Below the pieces are notes generated by a model. The model made no database searches, was not told the DNA's origin, and saw only the letters and a list, made by a program, of their open reading frames with translations. DNA of 64,000 bases from Macrostomum hystrix (Eukaryota > Platyhelminthes > Macrostomidae): NCBI GenBank assembly GCA_950097015.1, contig CATNEN010000002.1, forward strand, positions 3,286,001 to 3,350,000, written 5' to 3'. Both the position numbers and the translations under genes were made by a program. Positions 57,601 through 64,000 of the stretch are shown here, in pieces (position 1 is the first letter of the stretch; each line of letters begins with the position of its first letter).

Positions 57601-60600
57601 CGCCTGCGCGCTCGCTGCATTCGGCTCTTCTGCGCGTACGCCCCTACGGCTGCCCACCCGGATGAAGCTCTCGCCTTTTTCGAGTTTCTGGCCGGACAGC
57701 TGGAAGAGATGCCAAACCGCGACACGCTGGTGGTGCTCGGAGACCTAAACGCAGTTCCACGTAGGTCCGAACGATCGCCTTTCGTTACGGGACGCGAGAA
57801 CGCCAACACGGATGCGCTGGAGGACCTACTAGAACGGCTGGACCTGATGTCAATTAACACCCGTTTCCGCAAGCCACCGGCCCGCCTGGTCACCTTCGCG
57901 GGCTGCAAGAGGAGACGACGGAACGCGCGAGGACGGAATGCCACGAGGCGGCTGGCGCAACTCGATCATGTGCTGGTCCGCGCTCGCGAGCACCGCCGCG
58001 TCATCAACTGCGACACCATGGCTCCGCTGGCTCTCCGGTCTGACCACCGACTCCTGCTCTGCGACCTGCGGCTCAACGACCCGCTCTACCGACCCCCGAA
58101 GCAGCGGCCACGGCGCTACTATCGTGCCTTGTTGGACCCCCGCGTAAAGTACCAATTCGCGGGCGCCTTCGCTGGCGCGCTTGGAAACCAGCGCGAAGCG
58201 GAGTACGCCGACATCAGCACTGCCGTGAGAACTGCAGCTGAGAAGACGGTCCCGCTGATGCGACCGGCGGAGCGGACGCAGCCAGTCTGGCAGAGCGATC
58301 CAACGATCAGGCAGGCGCGGCTAAAGATCGAGCGACTCCGAAGATCCCGACGGCCCACTGGTGACGCCGAGGAGGCGCTCGCGCGTCTTCTGGACACGCG
58401 GCAGCAGGCCGCAGTCGACGACGCCATCCAGTCCATCACAGCAGCTGGCCCCGACGTTAGGAGCCGCGCAGTGTGGACGGCCGTTCGGACCCTTACGGGG
58501 CGCAAGAGGCGTGTGGCGCTAAATCTGGCCGGCGACACTCCGGAGGAGCGCAGGAATGAATTGCGCGACTTCTTCGCCGGCATTGTGAATGCGCCCTCGC
58601 CCCCGCTGCCAGCCAATTTCGCACTGCCGACGGACACGGCCCTGCCAGCTGAGGAGGATTTTCGCACCAGCCCAGTCACTGTGGAGGATGTTGTACGGTT
58701 CGCTCGGAGAACATCTGGCGGCAAGGCGCTCGGCCCCGACGAGGTTCCGGTCGAGGCGCTGCGGCTCCGCTGTGTGGCTTCCCAAGTCACAAGCGCCATG
58801 AACCGCGTGCTCGCCGGCGCCCCTGCGCCCACCGAGTGGACCGTAGCACACATCGTGCCGATCCCGAAGAAAGCCGGGACAACGCGGAAAGAAGATCACC
58901 GCGGGATCTCGCTTATGTCCTGCACCGCAAAGCTTTTCAACCGACTGCTTCTCGATCGCCTGCAGTCGGTGCTGGACCCGTACCTCCGTTACGAGCAGAA
59001 CGGGTTCCGGCCACAGCGCGGTACAGTAACCCAGATCCTCGCACTCCGCCGTGTCATCGAGGAGGCGCGCATCCGCCAGTCAACGCTGATCGTAGTGTTT
59101 GTCGACTTCCGCAAGGCGTTTGACTCGGTGTCGAGGGCCGCGCTTCCACTAGTCCTTCGTGCCTACCGGGTCCCAGAGCAGCTAGTCGCCGCTGTCATGT
59201 CGCTGTATCGCGACACGCGCGCTGCTGTTGTTACGGCGGACGGCCTGTCCGACCTGTTTGCCACCTCGTCAGGAGTGCTGCAGGGCGACACGCTGGCCCC
59301 GTTCCTCTTCGTGCTTCTCCTGGACTGGGTGCTTCGGACTGCGCTCCCCTCGGCTGAAGACGGCTTCCTGCTACGCAGACGCATCGGTCGCCGCCACGAT
59401 GAGAAGCGCCTCAGTGTGCTTGGCTACGCCGACGACCTCGCCCTCCTGTCCTCGACTGTCGAAGGTGCCCAGCGCCAGATTGACAGGTTGGCTGAGGTGG
59501 CATCAAGCGTCGGCCTAGTGATCAACACGCTTAAGACCGAGGTGCTGACCGTGCCGGCCGACATCCCAGCGGACCTGACGTGCCGCGGCGCAGACGGGCA
59601 GATCATCTCGCTCGCACGCTGCCAGCGCTTCACTTACCTCGGCGGTCTGGTGCCCAACGTGGAAGACGACATCCGGCGGCGCAGAGGACTCGCATGGGCG
59701 GCCTACCGTTCGATCCGGGCCGTCCTCCAGTCCACAGCGCTGCCTGACCGCCAGAGGGCTCGGCTGTGGCAGGCGGTGATCGAGACCGTCCTGCTGTACA
59801 ACGCCGAGTCGTGGACGCTGACGGCTACGCTGGAGCGGCAGCTGGACTCGGCGCACTCGGGGCTGCTCCGTGCGGCCTTTCAAGCTGACGAGAGCGTCGG
59901 GACGGAGGCTCTGTACGAGAGAGCTCAGCTGCAACGCCCGTCCACCATCCTGCGCCAGCGACGACTTCGACTAGCGGGCCACGTCATTCGGGCCGAAAGC
60001 TACTGCCGCCAGCCCGCCCAGGACGTCCTTCTGCTCACCCTGCAGGGCCCGTTCAGGCGCGGCCAGGCTCGGACCCGCCGCTACGTCGACTGCCTGCTGA
60101 GCGACGCCAGGGCGCCCGACACTGCCTCCGGCGCGGACCATGTTCGCGCGCTGGCTCTGCGGCGCATCATTTGACGCCGCCCCCCTAACGTTTGGGGCTT
60201 GCGTATTTTGTTGTTGTTGTTGTTGTTGTTGTTATGCATGAAACTGTAGTCAGTACTATGTATGCATGAAACTGTAGTCAGTACTATGTATGCATGAAAC
60301 TGTAGTCAGTACTATGTATGCATAAAACTGTTGTCAGTACTATGTATGCATGAAACTGTAGTCAGTACTATGTATGCATGAAACTGTAGTCAGTACTATG
60401 TATGCATGAAGGCATCGAATAAAAATTCAGAGTTAGAAACTATAAGCACATACGCTCGTAGACATTGGTCATTCGGCCGTCAATGACTCGCTGAACGGGA
60501 TCTTTCACAACTTTGAAAAATATGGCGGTATTCGATGGACTGGCTGAATCGGCGCACTTGTAGTACGTAAATCCAATGCCGTACTCTCTGCTCAGCTCTG

Positions 60601-61197
60601 AGTAGGGTAGCAACAGCTGCGGGCCCATCTGCCCGCTGATCTCGTGGAAACTAAGCGTCACATCGTTGTACTTGTACCACCTGTATGACCCACCGCTGCT
60701 CAGCGCGATCGTGCAGGTCAGAGAGGCGTCTCTATTCACCGAGACCGATGTCTCGATAATGTTACTCGTCGGTGTCACTTGAAATAGAAAGATTGCGATT
60801 GAAAATGAGTATTGAATGGGTTAGCAGAATTAATTAAATTAGCTGACTCACAGTCGGTGATGACGAACAATGAAGCCCTGTACAAATTCGGAGACACGGG
60901 CGGGTCGGTCATGCAGTAGTAGGAGCCGAACCTGCTCTTGTCGTTCTGGCTTACAATCAGCAGCGGGGTCACGCTGACAACAAGGCCGTCCTTCACCCAG
61001 GCCTCGAAGCGTCCCGGGGACGACACCGCGCAGTAAATATGGATCGGGAGCTCCTGAGCCTGGTAACGGTAGATATTCTGCACCTGGAACTCGACAAACA
61101 TTGGTTGGTTGACGGCCAGACCCTGGGCGTTGGCGCTCATTGGCGACAACAGCAGGCCAAGGAATAGGCAGGCCAGGACAACTGCTGGCTGGCCCAT
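42661..61197 (-). CDS. Gene C: perlecan-like Ig/LE/laminin-IV protein, copy with exon loss and insertions
   Basis: Exons by alignment to gene B: 60852-61197, 60454-60777, 55129-55431, 54706-55035, 54367-54633, 52962-53035, 52701-52841, 52362-52604, 52218-52319, 51692-52006, 50201-50313, 49883-49950, 48973-49358, 48663-48894, 47452-48174, 46572-46762, 46261-46486, 45420-45657, 42661-42797. All but the exon-22 equivalent and the last exon have the same length as in gene B. Counterparts of B exons 16-19 are absent; 47452-48174 can splice to 46572-46762 in phase 1. The donor of exon 51692-52006 is changed from GTAAGG to GTTTCG by a deletion of about 70 bp. Transposons lie in two introns. It may be functional with altered splicing or on the way to being a pseudogene. 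Confidence 0.7.
43217..44925 (-). mobile_element. mariner transposon, apparently complete
   Basis: Terminal inverted repeats of 27 bp (left CTTCGGGTGTGTCATAAGTA... at 43217-43243; right end 44899-44925) match at 26 of 27 positions. TA dinucleotides flank both ends (43215-43216, 44926-44927), the mariner target duplication. It sits in the last intron of gene C and is absent from gene B, so it inserted after that duplication. Confidence 0.9.
43622..44701 (-). CDS. mariner transposase
   Basis: About 359 residues from the ATG at 44701; mariner transposases are usually about 345. The N-terminal helix-turn-helix region has TIYRWFQNF. The linker has WVPHDL. The catalytic triad is DD34D: VVEDETWL (D159), WQMDNARPH (D254) and NLCDRFLF (D289), with exactly 34 residues between the last two, and QSPYSPDF before the third. 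The frame is open throughout, so the enzyme may be active. It cuts and pastes DNA between its terminal repeats at TA sites. Confidence 0.9.
   Translation of the reverse strand: MNHDKTHIQFYAFIRFKLGKSEVEEDLRNTLPDNCPTRRTIYRWFQNFTHPGFELGDAARSGRPCSTRTIENIEVISDLVKEDPRQSVRELADCLEIDFKTVHRILTEDLHLRNVCSVWVPHDLTADQRQARVNCANQIRKVFSSRGLDDILNCLVVEDETWLHLDGKSSKADNRCWLGAGDSRLTVTRRSISDKKTMLLVAFTPNKRVSICTNPPNTKVDGQYFIDFVRHTGNLWRTLRSNPIHLNEVLWQMDNARPHTCQAVSDFLAGRRVNLLWQSPYSPDFNLCDRFLFKWLKADFSQRSFANHDEVKEAALHWFRQLEEKHLQAEVVATFVSAFCPLFTLSFSALFLFTSSSSI
44945..45240 (-). mobile_element. tRNA-headed SINE, gene C copy
   Basis: Counterpart of 8690-9060, with the same A-box and B-box words on the minus strand (TTCGATTCCCGACTC). 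Here it lies next to the mariner. Confidence 0.5.
45670..46080 (-). mobile_element. SINE family S2, gene C copy
   Basis: Counterpart of 9500-9935; shares TTGGGGCGCAGCC and CTCAGGAGTCAGG and the GAGTGGCAGAGCGGTCT head on the minus strand. Confidence 0.55.
46860..47395 (-). mobile_element. Two SINE pieces joined at the gene C deletion junction
   Basis: The left piece (46860-47206) matches the truncated S2 SINE at 10690-11036 of gene B. The right piece (47212-47395) matches the S5 SINE at 19368-19545. In gene B they are separated by about 8.3 kb containing four exons and the AlkB LINE. Confidence 0.6.
50606..51268. repeat. 100-bp intronic satellite, gene C, 6 units
   Basis: Unit starts near 50606, 50706, 50866, 50966, 51066 and 51166. 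One unit more than gene B at the same intron position. Units are very similar within the array. Confidence 0.9.
53234..53590. repeat. 24-bp minisatellite, gene C, about 15 units with 48-bp higher order
   Basis: Units GATGCTGGGGCACATTGG and GCTGCTGGGGTACATTGG alternate over most of the array, giving a 48-bp higher-order repeat. Confidence 0.9.
55451..56457. repeat. 28-bp minisatellite, gene C, about 36 units
   Basis: Same unit as 27410-27662. Nearly all units are identical; exceptions are one T-for-A variant and one unit shortened by 4 bp near 56094. It continues for about 6 units at 60237-60410 beyond the LINE. Confidence 0.95.
56475..57002 (+). repeat. 16-17 bp monomer array before the LINE ORF, about 32 units
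   Basis: The unit AGCCATTATATTTGCG alternates with a 17-bp form AGAGCCATTATATTTGC. Each unit holds CCATTATATTTG with a TATA-like core. It directly precedes the LINE ATG region, so it may be its 5-prime UTR; alternatively it is another satellite at the site. Confidence 0.9.
57061..60174 (+). CDS. LINE endonuclease-reverse transcriptase
   Basis: 1037 residues from ATG 57061; upstream the frame is open only through the monomer array. A basic N-terminus is followed by an APE-type endonuclease from about residue 86: LGTLNCRTL, LQEVS (about 118), VVLGDLNAVP (about 226), LDHVLV (about 300), SDHRLLLCDLRL (about 326). RT motifs: GGKALGPDEVPVEAL, HRGISLMSC (about 614), FVDFRKAFDS (about 679), LQGDTLAPFLF, and catalytic GYADDLALL (about 788). 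The C-terminus has FTYLGGLVP and RRLRLAGHVIRAE. It is RTE/CR1-like in pattern; clade not fixed. No stop or frameshift, so it is probably recently active. It copies its RNA into DNA at a nicked target. Confidence 0.9.
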   Translation: MTSVGSDGRASAAAAKIGTSGTSRGQRSARRRTERRRERNRRGRLRGASRRQLPPVSAASESDPPGGAGDREAQRHRALAVPGGRLRLGTLNCRTLKAPWRRTLLVQLAHDLQLDLIMLQEVSIVAEPGLQNEDLGAGWSLLYTSADGRGRGGVGVLIGPRLRQSVHCAPLSPRLLRVDLRLRARCIRLFCAYAPTAAHPDEALAFFEFLAGQLEEMPNRDTLVVLGDLNAVPRRSERSPFVTGRENANTDALEDLLERLDLMSINTRFRKPPARLVTFAGCKRRRRNARGRNATRRLAQLDHVLVRAREHRRVINCDTMAPLALRSDHRLLLCDLRLNDPLYRPPKQRPRRYYRALLDPRVKYQFAGAFAGALGNQREAEYADISTAVRTAAEKTVPLMRPAERTQPVWQSDPTIRQARLKIERLRRSRRPTGDAEEALARLLDTRQQAAVDDAIQSITAAGPDVRSRAVWTAVRTLTGRKRRVALNLAGDTPEERRNELRDFFAGIVNAPSPPLPANFALPTDTALPAEEDFRTSPVTVEDVVRFARRTSGGKALGPDEVPVEALRLRCVASQVTSAMNRVLAGAPAPTEWTVAHIVPIPKKAGTTRKEDHRGISLMSCTAKLFNRLLLDRLQSVLDPYLRYEQNGFRPQRGTVTQILALRRVIEEARIRQSTLIVVFVDFRKAFDSVSRAALPLVLRAYRVPEQLVAAVMSLYRDTRAAVVTADGLSDLFATSSGVLQGDTLAPFLFVLLLDWVLRTALPSAEDGFLLRRRIGRRHDEKRLSVLGYADDLALLSSTVEGAQRQIDRLAEVASSVGLVINTLKTEVLTVPADIPADLTCRGADGQIISLARCQRFTYLGGLVPNVEDDIRRRRGLAWAAYRSIRAVLQSTALPDRQRARLWQAVIETVLLYNAESWTLTATLERQLDSAHSGLLRAAFQADESVGTEALYERAQLQRPSTILRQRRLRLAGHVIRAESYCRQPAQDVLLLTLQGPFRRGQARTRRYVDCLLSDARAPDTASGADHVRALALRRII
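60237..60410. repeat. 28-bp minisatellite, gene C, right of the LINE
   Basis: About 6 units, one with CATAAAACTGTTG changes. It was continuous with 55451-56457 before the LINE inserted. Confidence 0.9.
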
Positions 61198-61284
61198 GGC
61201 TTTGCGCTGCTGGTTGAAAATAATTTATTGTTAATGCCTATCAGATCCTCAAAGATTGAAGATAGAACTCCGGCGCCTAGATTT

Positions 61285-61525
61285 CTGCTGCAAGTGTCCA
61301 TATTTATGGCAACGGGTCTTATAGTGGACCCGTTCACACTGCTGAGGTGGAGAGCGAGGCGACAACCAATAGAGCGAGTGCTTCGCTGGTCGCTATTGGC
61401 TGGAGCTAAGGCATGCGCATCAGGAATATCTGGAATCAAGTTCAACCCTCTTGTTGAGGGAGGCGCACTGGTCTGCGCCCGGTACAGTTTTAGTCCATTT
61501 GTAAAAGTGGATTCATAACTAACCA
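61285..61525 (-). promoter_or_regulatory. Gene C promoter block
   Basis: Near-identical to the blocks of genes A and B: TATA on the minus strand at 61318-61323 and inverted CCAAT boxes near 61362-61402. Confidence 0.6.
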
Positions 61526-61879
61526 TCTGAAGTGTTTTGTAATGTCTGACCTAATACAGCACTAAAACAAATACATTGCTGAACTGAAGATGCACTGGAA
61601 TCGACGAAAATATTTGAAACTCTTTTTTAGCTAAGAGCTGATCATGCGAATCTTCGATCAAAGTAGGAATAATGAACTTTATCGTAATACGCTCGTACTG
61701 CGCGTTAAAACGTGTACCAGGGTACGATATTGAAAATGTAAGCACCCTCATTGTTTAACTAATTAATCCAGCATAAGTCCATGAAGAATTTATTTTGTTC
61801 ACATTAATTGGAGCCTCAATTCAACAAATTTTATTTCCTCATTAAACATAAGATCGCTTCATCATCAGGCTTAGTTAAA

Positions 61880-62290
61880 GCAACAACAACAAAAACAACA
61901 ACAATAACAGAAACAATATACGCCAGAGTTAGAGATAAGCATCAGAAGGCAAGTTTTAAGGCCTGGGCGCGCACATAGGCAAGGTCTCTGGCAGTGTCCG
62001 GGGCGCCGGCGTCGGCAAAAGGGGAGTCGACGTACCGCCGAGTTCGTGCCTACCCACGCCGAAATTAAGTGGGGCCTGCAGCAGTGCTCCTCGGCACGGA
62101 TGAGGTGGCCTTCCAGCTGTAGTCGCCGACGGCGCAGTAGGTCGCTTGGGTGTGCCAGGCCGGCGCGGCGATAAAGTGCCGCCTTGGTGATGAGCTCATC
62201 AAAGCCGATTCTAAAGGCAGCGCAAAGCAGGCAAGCCTGCGCTGCGTTGACTTGACGCTGACATTACATATGCCAAGCCTAAAAATGTCA
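61880..62290 (-). mobile_element. Second-family LINE 3-prime fragment, copy upstream of gene C
   Basis: Duplicate of 29130-29565, with (TTG)n tail near 61880-61920 and an 18-bp deletion near 62084. Confidence 0.55.
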
Positions 62291-62429
62291 ATGGGGAAAG
62301 AATCGACGAGAAGGCCAATAAGCAGTCTTGATATGAATTCCACAAAGGATTATAAGCAAAGGAGAGTTGCCTTGCCAGAGACGTGCGTATTGAGTTGACA
62401 ACTAGCCGTGAGCTTGAGGTAATAGCCAC

Positions 62430-63280
62430 AAGCGAGATCGGCTTTACAACGACGATCGTGTTTTTCTACTTTTTTACCTCCTGGGACTACTAAGCACAAA
62501 AGTTATGCTGAACTGCAGAGGCATTAGTCCTGCAAAAGCAATTGGAAACCACAGGAAAAATTTCGTTTCTCAGTTCGATACCCATTTGAGACAAAGGACA
62601 CAGAACTCAAGCAAGCTAAGTCACTTCTATTACTCCTTCAAGCAATATTATTCAGCCGAAAAATATTAACAACAAATATACAACCCGGAGTTGAGACGTA
62701 CCATAGCCTCGTTTAGACTAGGAAACCATAAGCTAGCTTGCGAAACATTGCGAACTGCGAGACCGAAAATTCCGTATGTAAATAGATTATGTAGTAAGTG
62801 CAAAACAGAAGTTGAAAACGAGGTCCACTTCCTTTTTAAGTGCACTTGGAATAAGTATAGCGCAGCACGTTCGAAATTTGAGACGGAAGTTTCTGGGAAA
62901 ACCCCAATTTCATATCCTTAACAGCAGAAGAAAAATCTAACTACATAATGGCTCAAGACGATAGGGAAACCGCTGAAGCTTTAGCAAAATACATCATAGA
63001 AATATCTAAAAAAAGGGAACAGCTGCCCTGAGACTACGAGATCTTACTAGCATTCAACAATAGATATTTCATATTTTGTTTTATCCCTGGCGTCCCTTGT
63101 GTTTTTACTGCTCTTATTTTTAATACCTTTGCTTTCCCTTCCCAGCTCGATATTTGATTCCTACTAGACTTCGCTTTTTATGTTGCTTTTCGTTGTTCAT
63201 TTAAATGTGTTGTTTAAAAATATATAAAAAAAAATCAGCACCCATAGATGGCGTGCGCGTTTTTATAATAAAAATAAAAA
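62430..63280 (+). mobile_element. LINE 3-prime fragment, copy upstream of gene C
   Basis: Duplicate of 29690-30540. It has FRLGNHKLACETLRTARP and CSKCKTEVENEVHFLF, then AAATCAGCACCCATAGATGG and an A/T-rich tail. One TTA/TAA change near 62668 breaks the frame that is open in the other copy. Confidence 0.6.
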
Positions 63281-63785
63281 CAAAACAGTATTTAGTACAG
63301 CCCTGCAAGGCAATAAATGCCTTTAAGCCGAATGAAAAAATTACCCGCAGGAAAACCATGTTCAATATTTGAGATCGCAGATGTTTGCTAGCAATCGGCA
63401 TGCACAAATGCTTAAGTATTATGGCAAGAATGGTAACGCCATATAATGATTCCGAAAATGCTTATTCTCAGAATCTGCAGTGTGGGAAAAGGCTGTGGAA
63501 CGAATTAGCTTAATAATGCAACTTTGCTTTACGTTCATAGAAAATTAAGAAATTCAGGACCACATCAGTTCTTTTATTTGAGCCAAAAAATGATATATTG
63601 TGTTGTTTTACTTATTAGTATGAATAAAATGTAAACTTTGAGCAATTCTATTCTTGTCCAAAGGATGGAGAATCAGGGAAACCGTTATTTTTGGGGACAG
63701 TTACGATTCTAGCAGCTATGGGGAGCTTGTAGCTGCAAGGATAAATCTGTGCATTTACGAAGGTTTTCACTCTGTAAACCAATGC

Positions 63786-64000
63786 TACCCTTCTGATAAA
63801 TCATAATAACCCTCCATAACTCATGCTACCCCTCGATATATCATGCTATCCTCTCGATAATTTGCAGTCCACTTAAAGAATTTGTGCTACCACATCGATA
63901 GATAATGCTGCTTCCCGATAAATCATGCTACTTCTCGATAATAAATTACGCCACCCCTCAATAAATAATGCCACCCCTCAATAGTTCATGCTATCCCTCG
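63786..64000. repeat. 20-bp satellite upstream of gene C, few units
   Basis: Same family as 31045-31400 but with only two or three clean units. The degenerate continuation (CCACCCCTCAATAAATAATG) reaches the window edge. Gene B DNA departs from this sequence at about 31406, where the Mab-21 repeat begins. Confidence 0.8.

Larger units (their letters stand above)
56475..60232 (+). mobile_element. Full-length APE-type LINE inserted in the 28-bp satellite
   Basis: It consists of a 5-prime array of 16-17 bp monomers, one long ORF (57061-60174), a short 3-prime UTR (GCCCCCCTAACGTTTGGGG) and a (GTT)n tail ending about 60232. Satellite sequence resumes directly on both sides. The element is GC-rich, unlike the host DNA. 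Gene B has no insertion here. Confidence 0.85.

Noticed and set aside
58119-58853. 244-codon minus-strand frame (and other minus frames at 57394-59934)
   Set aside because: GC-rich shadow of the LINE endonuclease-RT, with no recognisable motif of its own.

Overview
The window is animal nuclear DNA. Its genes are split into many short exons with GT..AG introns. The recognisable products are secreted proteins with immunoglobulin (Ig), laminin-EGF (LE) and laminin-IV domains and a Mab-21/cGAS-like nucleotidyltransferase. Mobile elements are of animal type: APE-class LINEs, tRNA-headed SINEs, mariner, BEL/Pao, Ty3/Gypsy and a Crypton/QRICH1-like tyrosine recombinase. A lophotrochozoan or flatworm is my guess, but nothing in the sequence fixes the species. 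No bacterial-type operon, CRISPR array or rRNA was seen.

The backbone is a tandem array of three minus-strand copies of one perlecan-like gene. Gene A (start codon at 3541) runs off the left edge. Gene B (28453 to 8185) is the most complete, with about 23 exons: signal peptide, five Ig-like exons, LE, laminin IV, LE repeats, then about eight Ig units and a short tail with no visible membrane anchor or LamG domain. Gene C (61197 to 42661) is a near copy of B with three changes: it lacks four exons, a splice donor is damaged, and transposons have entered its introns. All three starts have the same upstream block with a TATA box and paired CCAAT boxes. The copies carry the same intronic minisatellites (100, 24 and 28 bp units) in different copy numbers.

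Between A and B (3.6-8.2 kb) lie a tyrosine-recombinase gene split into two oppositely oriented halves, foldback repeats that share a core with each other, and a BEL/Pao pol remnant. The large intron of B (12.6-19.2 kb) holds a decayed LINE whose ORF1 region begins with an AlkB-type dioxygenase domain.

Between B and C (28.5-42.6 kb) are LINE 3-prime fragments and a 20-bp satellite. Next comes a gene encoding ankyrin repeats, a GS..SDID nucleotidyltransferase core, a Mab-21 C-terminal domain and a tail of about 54 copies of an 11-residue repeat (a cGAS-like receptor candidate). Directly upstream is a 443-codon ORF with an N-myristoylation-type start, tyrosine motifs and new-looking helical repeats. 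Then follow a Gypsy pol remnant with a LINE inserted in its reverse transcriptase, and a tRNA-like SINE. Gene C contains an apparently intact mariner in its last intron. An apparently full-length LINE, preceded by a 16-17 bp monomer array, sits inside an expanded 28-bp satellite in another intron.

The main points for a second look are: protein changes between genes B and C concentrated in parts of the C-terminal Ig exons while the introns stay nearly identical; frame-neutral exon losses in A and C; and the ankyrin/NTase/Mab-21 gene with its upstream helical-repeat neighbour.
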